Below, in pieces: positions 1 to 8,648 of a DNA stretch of 64,000 nt; position 1 is the first letter of the stretch, and the number at the start of each line of letters is the position of its first letter. Location: NCBI RefSeq assembly GCF_030815855.1, contig NZ_JAUSXG010000001.1, positions 2,914,001 through 2,978,000 of the forward strand, written 5' to 3'. Source of the DNA: Variovorax paradoxus. Its GTDB lineage: Bacteria; Pseudomonadota; Gammaproteobacteria; Burkholderiales; Burkholderiaceae_C. A program made the position numbers and the translations under genes. Under the pieces are notes generated by a model. That model did no database searches and was not told where the DNA came from. It saw only the letters and a program-made list of their open reading frames with translations.

Positions 1-86
1 CGGAAGCAGAGACCATCCGAGCCATGAAGGAAGGCCGTTGGGACCGCGCCTTCATCGACGCGCTCGAGGCACGCTGCCTCAACTGA
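1..86 (+). CDS. C-terminal fragment of an unidentified protein
   Basis: Only the last 27 codons are inside the window. The frame starting at base 3 is open to a TGA at 84-86 and ends in ...FIDALEARCLN. The fragment is mostly charged and helical. It is loosely like the end of HD-GYP or response-regulator proteins, but it is too short to assign. If it is a response regulator, it would be a natural partner for the histidine kinase that follows. The fragment is supported only by its open frame and by the gene-sized gap before the next coding region. Confidence 0.35.
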   Translation, partial: EAETIRAMKEGRWDRAFIDALEARCLN

Positions 87-268
87 CCCGCTCGCGCGAG
101 CGCGCGGCAAAAAGGTCCAGCTGGCCGGAGTGGTTGGCCGAAGACATAATTGTGACCTGATGAAAACGCCTCCTCTTGCCCTTGGCCGCCGCACGCCGGC
201 CCGCGAGAGCGGGACGTCGGACCTCATCGCATGAGGCTGTACGGTCGACGAGATCACTGGCGCGCTTC

Positions 269-2252
269 GTGAAACCGGGCAGCAAGGGCGGTCGGCGGAT
301 TGGCCTTTGGATTGCAAAGCTGTGGCTGACCTTGCCGCTGGCCGTTCTGCCTTGTGCCCACGCGAATGAGCCGTCGACGGCGAACGAATTGTCGGAGCGC
401 GGCGGCGCTGTCCACATCACGCATGCCGAATTGCTGTCCGTTGCCGGTACCGGCTACTCCGCGCCTCCGCGGCGTATCGAGGATGCCGGGCTGCCGAGCG
501 ACGGGGTGGAAAGCGGTCAACCTCCCGCATACCGCCGGTCGCGAGCTGGTCCCCACATCGTCGGGCGGTGCACAGACGGTCACCGACTGGTACCGCATCG
601 ACCTGGCCGCGGTGGCGCCATCGGCACAGGAGCGCCTTCTGTACCTCCCGCGCTGGAAGACGCTGGGCCACATCGCGGTGTACGGCGACGGCGTGTTGCT
701 CTATCAATCCCACGGCAGCCCCGTGCACAACGGCTACAACCATCCGCTGCTGCTGCCGCTGAACGCGGCGGCCCACACGCTTTCGCCGGCGTCCGTGCTG
801 ATTCGCGTCGACCGTCTGCGCAGCAGCGGGAGCGGATTTTCAACGGTGTGGGTGGGCGACCAGGCGTCCCTGAGCTGGCGCTACCAAGGCCGCCGATTGC
901 TGCAAGTGCAGTTGCCGTTCATGGGGAGCGCCGCTTTCCTGGCCGTCGGCTTGTTTGCCTTCGCGGTGTGGCTGGGCAAGAGGCGCGAATCGCTCTACCT
1001 GTTGTTCTTTGCCATCTCGGCGACCGCTTCCTTGCGGATGTTTCACTACTACGCGGGCGGCGACTACTTTCCGATCTCGGACGAGTGGCTCGAATGGACG
1101 ACGGTTGCTTCCCTGCTCTGGCTGATCATCCTCATCCACCTGTTCCTGCAGCGCTTGCACCAGCAGCCCTCGCCTTGGCTGACGCGTTCGTCGGTGGCCC
1201 TGGCACTGGTCTGCAATGCCGCGACGCTGCCGCATGCGTCGACGTCGATCGCCAGTCTCTACTTGCTCACGCCCCTGCTCAACCTGGCGGTGCTGCCCAT
1301 CGCGGTGCTGATTTTTGCGGTGAACCTGCGCAAGGCCTTGCGCGCGCAGTTGCCCGAGGGGCGGTTGGTCGCGGGCTGGGCGGCGTTGACCGTCGCATTC
1401 ACCTCCTATGACGGGCTCCTGCAGAACAACCTGGTCAGCCCGGAGAGCGTGTACACATCGCCCTACGCCATCATCGGCCTGTTCTTCATCTTCTCGTACA
1501 TCATGTTCCAGCGCTACACGGGCGCGTTCGCCGAGGTGGGCCGGCTGAACAAGGGCCTCGCAGAGCGCCTGCGAGCGCGCGAAGCCGAGCTGGAGCAAAG
1601 CTATCAGCGGCTGCGCGTGATCGAAAACGAGCAAATGCTCAGTGCCGAGCGCCGGCGCCTGATGCAAGACATGCACGACGGCCTGGGTTCGTCGCTGATC
1701 AGCGCCATCCGTTCGGTGGAGCAAGGCGCGCTGAACGACGCCGAGGTATCTGGCGTGCTCAAAGGCTGCATGGAAGACCTGAAGCTGGCCATCGATTCCA
1801 TGGAAAGCGTCGACGCCGATTTGCTGCTGCTGCTCGCGACCTTGCGCTTTCGGCTGGCGCCGCGCATCGAGAGCGCCGGCCTCGCGCTGCGCTGGGAGGT
1901 GCAGCCCCTGCCTGCGCTGCCCTGGCTGGACCCGAGCAGCGCACTGCACATTCTGCGCATCATGCAGGAATGCGTGGCCAACGTGCTGCGCCACACGCGC
2001 GCCACCGTCATCTGCTTCAGCACCGCCACCGAGGGTCAGGGCGTGTGCGTGGTCATCGAAGACAACGGATCCGGCTTCATCGTGGAAGAGGCCCTGCGCC
2101 GGAGCGGACGGGGGCTGCGCAACCAGCAACGGCGCGCCTCGGCCATTGGCGGCACCGTGAGCTGGAAGTCCAGCAGCGCGGGTACCCGCTTCACGCTGTG
2201 GCTGCCTCTGCAGCCCGGGCTCGGCGGCGAGGTCGCTCACTCCCCAAGGTAG
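269..2252 (+). pseudogene. 7TMR-DISM-type sensor histidine kinase, broken by a +1 frameshift
   Basis: Membrane sensor kinase in two overlapping frames. The first frame (possible GTG start at 269) encodes a signal peptide (LTLPLAVLPCAHA) and the start of a periplasmic DISMED2-like domain. The second frame, open from before 500, continues that domain (WKAVNLPH, WYRIDL), then several membrane helices, a coiled coil, a HisKA_3 dimerisation domain with the phospho-acceptor His in MQDMHDGLGSS (codon at 1674), and an HATPase domain with N box (QECVANVLRHT) and G boxes (EDNGSGF, GRGLRNQQ). Removing one G from the run at 503-506 joins the frames as LPSDGWKAVNLPH, which is what the domain family expects. 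This is either a real inactivating mutation or a sequencing error. Without the shift, a product lacking the signal peptide could still start at 354. The 3' end overlaps the convergent regulator gene by 16 bases. Confidence 0.75.
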
Positions 2253-2920
2253 CTGCGCAAGCCCTCGAGGTCGATCACCTCGACGCCGCCATGCTCCACC
2301 CGCAGCAGGCCGGCGCGCTCGAGTTCATGCAGTGCCCTGTTGGCGCGCTGGCGAGAGACCGCGGACAACAGCCCGACCTCGTCCTGGCTCAGCCGCACGA
2401 AGCTGCTCGCCTGCGGATAGAGGATCGGATCGAACAGGCTGGCCAGGCAACGCGCGACGCGCGCATCGGGACCGAGCAAGCGGTCGAACTCCATGAGCCC
2501 GATGAACAGGCTCAGCCGTGCGTTGATGTGCAACAGAAGGAACCGATTGAACTCGAGGTTGGTCGACAGCAGGCGTTCGAAGGTATGGCGCGGCACGCAG
2601 GCCATGCGCGTCGGGCGCATGGCCACGCCGTCGTAGCGCCACAGGCCGGGCTTCAGCAGCGAGCCTTCGCCGGCCCAGCCGCCGGTGGTCACGCCGGTGA
2701 ACGTGGAGATGCGGCCATCGGCCAGCGAGACCGACATCTTCACGAGCCCCTCGATGACGCCGAGCCACAGATCGGCCGGCTCGCCGCGGCGCATCACGAA
2801 ACCCGCGGCAGGCACCTCGCGCTCGTAGGACTCGCGCACCACGCGGTCGAGCTCTTCGGCCGTCAGGGTCTGCGCCCACAAGCTCTCGCGGAGCATGGTC
2901 TCCATGGCCATCGACGGCAT
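2237..2920 (-). CDS. Crp/Fnr-family transcriptional regulator
   Basis: Cytoplasmic DNA-binding regulator of 227 residues, a usual length for the family. Residues about 20-130 form a cyclic-nucleotide-binding-type beta-roll (FVMRRGEPADLW, GGWAGEGSLLKPG). About 150-215 form a winged helix with the recognition region LSQDEVGLLSAVSRQRANRAL. There is no CxxC-type cysteine cluster, so an Fnr-style iron-sulfur sensor is unlikely; the ligand is unknown. The start ATG at 2920 is the first in frame after the divergent intergenic region. It is transcribed away from the molybdenum hydroxylase pair, and a palindrome with CRP-type geometry (2997-3016) lies between them, so it probably controls that pair and itself. 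Confidence 0.88.
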   Translation of the reverse strand: MPSMAMETMLRESLWAQTLTAEELDRVVRESYEREVPAAGFVMRRGEPADLWLGVIEGLVKMSVSLADGRISTFTGVTTGGWAGEGSLLKPGLWRYDGVAMRPTRMACVPRHTFERLLSTNLEFNRFLLLHINARLSLFIGLMEFDRLLGPDARVARCLASLFDPILYPQASSFVRLSQDEVGLLSAVSRQRANRALHELERAGLLRVEHGGVEVIDLEGLRSYLGE

Positions 2921-2996
2921 ACGTGTTTTCCTCGGCTCGCTGACTCGCTACTGCACCTGCGCCGACCCGCGTGAAGGCTGGCGAACACGCGTAAGG

Positions 2997-3016
2997 AATG
3001 TCTCTGAAAAGACATT
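2997..3016. promoter_or_regulatory. Palindrome with Crp/Fnr operator geometry
   Basis: AATGTCT at 2997-3003 and AGACATT at 3010-3016 form a perfect inverted repeat with a 6-base spacer. This is the TGTNN-N6-NNACA layout of Crp/Fnr sites. It sits between the divergent Crp/Fnr regulator (2920) and the iorB-like gene (3080). The centre at 3006.5 would be at about -41.5 if the CATATT at 3036-3041 is the -10 element of the hydroxylase promoter, which is the class II activator position. The operator assignment is inference; the symmetry is directly visible. Confidence 0.55.
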
Positions 3017-3079
3017 TTTGGCGCGGCGATCATGCCATATTGACTCCTGTTCGCCACACCATAAGACAGGAGACAAAGG

Positions 3080-5269
3080 ATGGAACATCCGGAATCCGGC
3101 GCGCGTCCCACGCATGCGCCCTCTCACGACGAACCGCCCGGCATGCGCCGGCGCAACCTGCTGGGATACGCGGCCTCCGCGCCGTTGCTATCAGCCGCCG
3201 CGGGCCTCGGCGGCATGGCGGCTCCCTCCTCGGCCCAGGCCGCGATATTGCCGATGACGCCGCCCGACACGACCGACCTGATCGACATCGGTGATGCGGT
3301 GACGGTGACGGCGCTGCCGACCATGCCGCTGGTCAAGGTGAGCAACATCGGCAACGGCCGCGTCCGGCTGGAGCTTCCGCGCCTGGAGTCAGGCCAGGGC
3401 ATCGCCACCGCCGCAGCGATGATGCTGGCCGACAAGCTGCGTCTGCCGCTGAGTGCAATCGAGGTCGGCTCCGCCGATGCCAGCCCCGAACTCGCCTGGA
3501 ACCAGCTCACCGGCGGCTCCTCGAGCGTGCGTTCGCTGCATGCGGGCATGCCGCTGCTCGGCGGCCTGGGCGGGCTGCTCTCGGGCTCCGCGAACGCGGT
3601 GGTCGGCCAGCGCACGACGCGGCTCGACGCGCTGGACATCGTGACCGGCCGCAAGAAGTTCACGCTCGACCTGGCGGTGCCCGACGCGAAGCCCGTCATG
3701 GTGTGCCGGCCGCCGACCATCAACGGCAAGTTCGTGCGCATCAACAACATGAACACGGTGATGGGGATGCCGGGCGTGCTCGGCATCACGCCGATTCCCG
3801 CCACGAGCGGCATCGTGCCCACGCCACCCGGCGTGGCGGTCATGGCCGAAACCTTCGGGCAGGCCTGGGCCGCGGTGAATGCGCTCGACGTCACCTGGAG
3901 CGCGGGCGCGGTCGCGGGCGAATCGAACGCCAGCATCCAGCAGAAGCTGAAGTCCGCGCTGCTGCCTTTCCTGCTGCCGCCGCTGGGCGCGCTCACGGTC
4001 GAGGGAGAGTTCGAGTTCGCGGCGGTCTCGCACTGCCCGATGGAAACCGAATGCGCCATTGCCGATGTGCGCGCCGACCGGGCCGAAATCTGGTCCGGCC
4101 TGCAGAGTCCGATCGTCACGCAGCAGGCCGTGGCCGCCGAGCTGGGCTTGCCGCTGGACAAGGTCAAGGTGCATGCCGTGCCCTCGGGCGGCTCCTTCGG
4201 GCGCCGCCTGTTCTGGGACGCGACGCTGCAAGCGGTGCAGGTTTCGAAGGCGCTGGGCCGGCCCTGCCGCCTGATGTACCACCGCACCGACGACATGCGC
4301 CATGGCCGGGTGCGCCCGCCCATGTTCCACCGCGCGCGCGCCACGATGCTGCTGGGCCAGGTCATCGCCTTCGAGCAGCGCATCGCCGGAGTGCGGCTCG
4401 ATACGCGCCACGGCTTCGGCGAGATGCTGGGCGCCGCGGCCATCGCACTGCCCAACGGCTTTCCGCAGACGGTGGGCAACTTCGGCATCGAGCAGGTCAT
4501 GCTCAAGACCATGGTCACGTCGCCGTACAACTTCGGTGTCACCACCAAGCTGCTGACGCCGGTGGCGATGGACATCAACACCTGTTCCTACCGCTCGGTG
4601 CATATCCAGCCCTCTCGCTTGGTGGAGGAGATCCTGGTCGACGAAATGGCCAGGGCGCTGGGCAGGGACCCGGTCGCCTTCCGTCTCGAGTACCTGCGCC
4701 TGCCGCGCGCACGCGCCGTGCTGAAGGCCGTGGCCGAGGCGGCGCAATGGGGCAAGGCCATGCCGGCGGGCTTCGCGCAGGGCGTGGGCGTGCATCAGGA
4801 GTCGAAGTCCTTCACGGCCTGCATCGTCGAGATCGACGCGCGGGTCCCGACCGACGCCAAGGTGACGCGCGCCACCATTGCGATCGACGTCGGCACGCCC
4901 ATCAATCCTTCCGGCATCGAAGCGCAGATGCAGGGCGCCCTGTGCGAGTCGATCTCGATCGTGCTGACGGCGGGGCTGCACATCCAGAACGGCCTGCCGC
5001 TGGAAGGCAGCTACTCGCAGTACCACTTCGCGCGCATGAAGAACTACCCGAAAGACGTGAAGGTCATCATCATGCCGGCCAACGGCGCCGAGGCGATCGG
5101 CGGCCTGGGCGAGGTGGGCCTGTCGGCCAGCTCGGGCGCGATTGCCAACGCCTACGCGCGTGCCGCCGGCCGAAAGCCGCGAAGTTTTCCGCTGAACTTC
5201 CCGGTCGATTTCACCCCCATCCCCCCGGGCAAGCTGCCCACGCCGGTCGTCGTGCCGGTACCCACCTGA
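3080..5269 (+). CDS. Molybdopterin-binding hydroxylase large subunit (IorB-like, xanthine dehydrogenase family)
   Basis: Large catalytic subunit (729 aa) of a molybdenum hydroxylase related to isoquinoline 1-oxidoreductase and aldehyde dehydrogenases. The N-terminus has a twin-arginine type signal (MRRRNLLGY followed by a hydrophobic stretch ending in APSSAQA), so it is probably exported folded to the periplasm. Landmarks are PSGGSFGRRLFWD in the middle and GGLGEVGLSASSGAIANA near the C-terminus, which holds the expected catalytic Glu (GxGExG). The start at 3080 has AGGAG seven bases upstream. It is followed 11 bases later by the [2Fe-2S] subunit. The large-then-small gene order and the lack of a visible cytochrome or FAD subunit are typical of IorBA-like pairs, whose substrate cannot be read from sequence. 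Confidence 0.85.
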   Translation: MEHPESGARPTHAPSHDEPPGMRRRNLLGYAASAPLLSAAAGLGGMAAPSSAQAAILPMTPPDTTDLIDIGDAVTVTALPTMPLVKVSNIGNGRVRLELPRLESGQGIATAAAMMLADKLRLPLSAIEVGSADASPELAWNQLTGGSSSVRSLHAGMPLLGGLGGLLSGSANAVVGQRTTRLDALDIVTGRKKFTLDLAVPDAKPVMVCRPPTINGKFVRINNMNTVMGMPGVLGITPIPATSGIVPTPPGVAVMAETFGQAWAAVNALDVTWSAGAVAGESNASIQQKLKSALLPFLLPPLGALTVEGEFEFAAVSHCPMETECAIADVRADRAEIWSGLQSPIVTQQAVAAELGLPLDKVKVHAVPSGGSFGRRLFWDATLQAVQVSKALGRPCRLMYHRTDDMRHGRVRPPMFHRARATMLLGQVIAFEQRIAGVRLDTRHGFGEMLGAAAIALPNGFPQTVGNFGIEQVMLKTMVTSPYNFGVTTKLLTPVAMDINTCSYRSVHIQPSRLVEEILVDEMARALGRDPVAFRLEYLRLPRARAVLKAVAEAAQWGKAMPAGFAQGVGVHQESKSFTACIVEIDARVPTDAKVTRATIAIDVGTPINPSGIEAQMQGALCESISIVLTAGLHIQNGLPLEGSYSQYHFARMKNYPKDVKVIIMPANGAEAIGGLGEVGLSASSGAIANAYARAAGRKPRSFPLNFPVDFTPIPPGKLPTPVVVPVPT

Positions 5270-5280
5270 GGAGGCCCGTC

Positions 5281-5739
5281 ATGCCCGTGCAATCTTTCAA
5301 GGTGAACGGCGGCAACGTCGATGTCGAGGCGCCCGACGACATGGCACTGCTCTGGGTGCTGCGCGACAAGCTCGGCATTACCGGTCCCAAGTACGGCTGC
5401 GGCATCAACGTGTGCAAGGCCTGCACCTGCCACGTGGACGGCAAGGCGGTCACCGCCTGCTCGACGCGGGTGGCCGACGTGCGCGGCCGGCAAGTGACGA
5501 CCATCGAGGGCCTGGCCAACGGCAACACGCTGCACCCGGTGCAGCAGGCCTGGATGAACCTCGACGTGCCGCAATGCGGCTTCTGCCAGCCGGGCCAGAT
5601 CATGGCGGCGGTCGACCTGCTGCGGCGCACCCGCAACCCCACCGATGCCGATATCGATGCCATCGAGAACGTGTGCCGCTGCGGCACCTATGGCCGCATC
5701 CGCGAGGCCATCAAGGCGGCCGCGGCGCTGATGGGATAG
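5281..5739 (+). CDS. (2Fe-2S)-binding small subunit of molybdenum hydroxylase (IorA-like)
   Basis: 152-residue electron-transfer subunit that carries two [2Fe-2S] clusters between the molybdenum site and an acceptor. The N-terminal plant-type cluster motif is CGINVCKACTC with a further Cys in VTAC. The C-terminal cluster motif is CGFCQPGQI plus CRCGTYGRIREAI. The usual CGxGxCGAC glycines are replaced by Asn and Lys here, although the ligand cysteines remain. ATG at 5281 has GAGGAGG upstream and follows the large subunit by 11 bases, so the two are surely co-transcribed. There is no signal peptide; export would be by hitch-hiking on the Tat signal of the large subunit, as known for this family. 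Confidence 0.9.
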   Translation: MPVQSFKVNGGNVDVEAPDDMALLWVLRDKLGITGPKYGCGINVCKACTCHVDGKAVTACSTRVADVRGRQVTTIEGLANGNTLHPVQQAWMNLDVPQCGFCQPGQIMAAVDLLRRTRNPTDADIDAIENVCRCGTYGRIREAIKAAAALMG

Positions 5740-5771
5740 CCACCGGCACGCCTTGGCGGTTCAAGCCGTTC

Positions 5772-5827
5772 CTGGACGCCCATGGCGTCCAGAGCAGAAC
5801 CCTGCGCAAGGGTTTGCCCTATTTTTT
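5772..5827 (+). terminator. Double-hairpin rho-independent terminator after iorA-like gene
   Basis: A perfect 9-base stem (CTGGACGCC 5772-5780 with GGCGTCCAG 5784-5792, 3-base loop) is followed by a second 6-base stem (AACCCT 5798-5803 with AGGGTT 5809-5814). A run of six T follows at 5822-5827. It lies 33 bases after the stop of the hydroxylase small subunit and before the AT-rich leader of the next gene, so it marks the end of that operon. Confidence 0.75.
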
Positions 5828-5904
5828 AGTTATCTAACAAAACTATATTGATTACCTGAAATAACTTTATGACGCGCCGGCCCGCCCCGGTAAAGGAGAC
5901 AAAT

Positions 5905-7668
5905 ATGGATCACACCGTGTTCTCTTCGTGCCGCCCGACATGGGCAGCTCTCGCCACGGCATCCCTGCTCGCGGCCTGCGGCGGGGGAGGTGGAGGTGGA
6001 GGCGGAGGTTTCGCCTTCGTTCCTGCCACGCCGGGCGCTGGCGGCTCCCCGGTGTCGGAAGCGCGCCCGGGCACGCTGCAGTCGTGCACCGATCTCGCAA
6101 GCAAGGCGGCGTTTGGCGGCACGGTCTATACCAGCGCGAGTACCGTGGCCGCAGGCACGCTCGTGGTCGCCGGTGCGAGCACGCCTGCCCCGGAGCACTG
6201 TCTCGTCCAGGGGCAGATGAACCAGCGCACCAGCAGCGTCGACGGCAAGACCTATGCGATCGGCTTCGAGATGCGCCTGCCGGTCAACTGGAACGGCCGG
6301 TTTTTCTATCAGGCCAACGGCGGGCTGGACGGCAACGTGGGCCGCGCGACAGGCGGCATCGGCGGCGGCGCGCCCACGACCACCGCGCTGCACATGGGGT
6401 TCGCGGTCATCAGCTCCGACGCGGGGCATTCGGGCTCGCAGAACCCGACCTTCGGCATCGATCCGCAGGCGCGCCTGGACTACGGCTACAACGCCGTTGC
6501 GCAGCTCACGCCCATGGCCAAGAACCTCATTGCCAAGGCCTACGGCCGCGCGCCCGACCGCTCCTATTTCGGAGGCTGCTCGAACGGCGGCCGCCACGCG
6601 ATGGTGGCCGCTGCGCGGTTCGCCAATCAATACGACGGCATCCTGGCCGGCAATCCCGGCTTCAACCTGCCGAAGGCCGCGGTGGCCCAGCTCTACGGCG
6701 TGCAGCAATACGCCCGGGTGACCACCGCCAACACCGCGGCCGGCAAGCCGGATCTGCAGACCGCCTTCACGCCGGCGGAAATGACCACGGTCGCCAACGC
6801 GGTGCTCGCGCGTTGCGACGCCCTGGATGGCGCGGTGGACGGCATCGTCGCCGATGTCCAGAGGTGCAAGCAGGCCTTCGACCTCGCAGCCGACGTGACC
6901 ACATGCACCGGCGCGCGCAACGGCAGCTGCCTCACGGCCACGCAGAAGAGCGTGCTCGGCAACATCTTCTCGGGTGCGCGAAACACGGCGGGAACCGCGC
7001 TCTACAGCAGCTTTCCTTTTGATGCCGGCATCAGGGGTGCCGATTGGCGGCAGTGGGAATTCTCCAACTCGCAGAACCTGGACACCGCCGCGGTCGGATT
7101 CGTCTTCAGCAGCCCGCCGCTCGCGACCAGCCGCCCGCCGGGTATCGACTTCGCGCTCGGGTTCAGCATGGACGCCGATGCGCCGGGCATCTTCGCGAGC
7201 ACCGCGCTCTACACGGAGTCGTCGATGTCGTTCATGACGCCGCCGAACCCCGGCAACCTGCCGGTGCTTCGCGATCGCGGCAGCAAGCTCATCGTCTATC
7301 ACGGCACCAGCGATGCGGTGTTCTCGTCGGACGACACCACCCGCTGGTACGAGCAGCTGCGCGCGGCCAACGGCGGCGATGCATCCGGCTTTGCGCGCTT
7401 CTTCCCCGTGCCCGGCATGAACCATTGCGGAGGTGGGCCGGCCACCGACCAGTTCGACATGCTGACGCCGCTCGTCGCATGGGTAGAACAGGGCAAGGCT
7501 CCCGCGGCGGTTGTTGCCACGGCGCGCGGGGCGGGCGCCAACGTGGTCAATGCCGAGCTGCCCGCCGACTGGTCGCCCGCCCGCACGCGGCCGTTGTGCC
7601 CGTATCCGAAGACAGCGGCTTACATCGGCGGCAGCATCGAAGTGGCGTCCAGCTTTGCGTGCCGGTAA
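5905..7668 (+). CDS. Tannase/feruloyl esterase family lipoprotein
   Basis: Exported serine esterase of the tannase/feruloyl esterase family (587 aa) that would cleave phenolic esters such as feruloylated plant polysaccharides or gallate esters. The start chosen is ATG 5905 because TAAAGGAGAC lies just upstream; 5869 is an alternative without a site. A lipobox (LAAC) is followed by a run of ten glycines as a surface linker. Catalytic features are the nucleophile in GGCSNGGRHAM, the acidic residue in YHGTSDAVFSSDD and the His in PGMNHCGGG, with the flanking cysteines of the CS-D-HC motif typical of this family. It stands alone after a terminator. Its presence suggests use of plant material, and methanol is also a plant cell-wall product, but that link is inference. 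Confidence 0.87.
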   Translation: MDHTVFSSCRPTWAALATASLLAACGGGGGGGGGGFAFVPATPGAGGSPVSEARPGTLQSCTDLASKAAFGGTVYTSASTVAAGTLVVAGASTPAPEHCLVQGQMNQRTSSVDGKTYAIGFEMRLPVNWNGRFFYQANGGLDGNVGRATGGIGGGAPTTTALHMGFAVISSDAGHSGSQNPTFGIDPQARLDYGYNAVAQLTPMAKNLIAKAYGRAPDRSYFGGCSNGGRHAMVAAARFANQYDGILAGNPGFNLPKAAVAQLYGVQQYARVTTANTAAGKPDLQTAFTPAEMTTVANAVLARCDALDGAVDGIVADVQRCKQAFDLAADVTTCTGARNGSCLTATQKSVLGNIFSGARNTAGTALYSSFPFDAGIRGADWRQWEFSNSQNLDTAAVGFVFSSPPLATSRPPGIDFALGFSMDADAPGIFASTALYTESSMSFMTPPNPGNLPVLRDRGSKLIVYHGTSDAVFSSDDTTRWYEQLRAANGGDASGFARFFPVPGMNHCGGGPATDQFDMLTPLVAWVEQGKAPAAVVATARGAGANVVNAELPADWSPARTRPLCPYPKTAAYIGGSIEVASSFACR

Positions 7669-7912
7669 AGCGTCGCGGTACACGGCGGGTTGAGCCCCCC
7701 GCCCGGGAAATTCGCGCTTTGACGGCAGATTCCGGGTGGCGATTTGCACCTGGGCGGCGGTCCCCGAGCCCCGCAAATGCCTTGTTTGTTGCAATAAGAT
7801 GCAATTTACAGCCAAAATGTAAACCTGAGTACTAAATAACTAACATAAATGTAGACTTTTGCTTACACTCCGCGGGCCCCTCCCTTGAAGTTAGTAACAA
7901 AGCCTACATTTC
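7669..7912. promoter_or_regulatory. AT-rich leader with repeated AAATGTA motifs before the fibre cassette
   Basis: This 244-base gap is markedly more AT-rich than its surroundings. It holds an inverted repeat TTGCA-N6-TGCAA (7789-7804) and three copies of a motif: AAATGTAAAC at 7815-7824, AAATGTAGAC at 7847-7856 and, inverted, CCTACATTT at 7903-7911, next to the start codon. No clear Shine-Dalgarno sequence precedes the ATG at 7913. These may be regulator sites for the exported-protein cassette; no known regulator is recognised. Confidence 0.4.
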
Positions 7913-8557
7913 ATGAAAAAACTCCTTCTGATCACGGCCATCGCTTCGGCCCTGGCCCCCCTCGCTGCGCAAGCGGAATCGACCTTTGTCACCAGCGCGG
8001 GCGCCCAGAGCGCCAGCGCGAGACTCGACTTCAAGGTCGTCGTGCCGAAAGTGCTTTTCCTGCAAGTCGGTACCGGCACCAACCTCGCGAACAACGCCAC
8101 GGTGAATAAAGTCTCGTTCGACGTGCCGGCCGGCGCGATCGGCAACGGCACCGCAGTGGCAGGCACCGGTGGCGACCTCGCCGGCGGCGGCGTCACGGTT
8201 CGCGTGCTTGGCAACAGCGGCACCGTCAGCCTGACCAACGCGACCACGGGTCAACTCACCAGCGGTGTCGCTGGCGACCCCACCGTGCCATGGACCGATA
8301 TCGTCGTGACCCCCGGTGCGCTCGCGACGACGACCACCGGCTATACCAACGCGGCCATCGCCCACCCGCCCTTCAACAACGCCGCCGCCGGTGGTGCTTC
8401 GGCAACGGCCACCACGCTGACCGCCTCGGCCGGCCTCGTGCGCCGTGAAGGCAGCTGGACCTTCGCATACGCCAATACGGCCACCCTGCCCGCCGGTACC
8501 TACGGCGACACGACCGGAAACAACGGCCGCGTGACCTACACCGCGACCGCCCCCTGA
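7913..8557 (+). CDS. Exported putative major fibre subunit
   Basis: 214-residue secreted protein with a clear signal peptide (MKKLLLITAIASALAPLAAQA). The mature part is rich in Ala, Thr, Gly and Val with alternating hydrophobic residues, so it is almost all beta structure. An N-terminal motif FKVVVPKVLFLQVGTGT recurs in the two other subunit-like proteins of the cassette. The C-terminus (PAGTYG...RVTYTATAP) matches the end of the next protein (PAGTFSGTATYTLTAP) and resembles the final beta strand of chaperone-usher pilins, with a penultimate-type Tyr. It is the first gene of a cassette that includes a PapD-like chaperone. I do not recognise a named family; a fimbrial subunit role is inference from composition and neighbours. 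Confidence 0.7.
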   Translation: MKKLLLITAIASALAPLAAQAESTFVTSAGAQSASARLDFKVVVPKVLFLQVGTGTNLANNATVNKVSFDVPAGAIGNGTAVAGTGGDLAGGGVTVRVLGNSGTVSLTNATTGQLTSGVAGDPTVPWTDIVVTPGALATTTTGYTNAAIAHPPFNNAAAGGASATATTLTASAGLVRREGSWTFAYANTATLPAGTYGDTTGNNGRVTYTATAP

Positions 8558-8648
8558 TCGCGTTCACGACGTCCGGGAACACGCGGCTTTCGAAACACGG
8601 TGAGCGAAGGCCGGCCTGTTCTGCCCTCGCCGTCTAGAAAAAAGCCGC

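Noticed and set aside
176..1411. 411-codon open frame on the plus strand
   Set aside because: Only its first third (to about 505) looks like protein, as the start of the histidine kinase. After that it is an out-of-frame shadow rich in Arg and Pro.
840..2240. 466-codon minus-strand frame opposite the histidine kinase
   Set aside because: A typical high-GC shadow, rich in His, Arg and Gln with no domain; the plus strand has clear kinase motifs.
3040..3067. TTGACT-N16-TAAGAC as a promoter for the iorB-like gene
   Set aside because: The transcript would begin about at the ribosome-binding site (3068-3072), leaving no room for initiation. The CATATT at 3036 fits better.
5972..6010. G-rich run in the esterase gene as a sequencing artefact or regulatory element
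   Set aside because: It encodes an in-frame poly-glycine linker right after the lipobox, common in betaproteobacterial lipoproteins, and the frame is intact on both sides.
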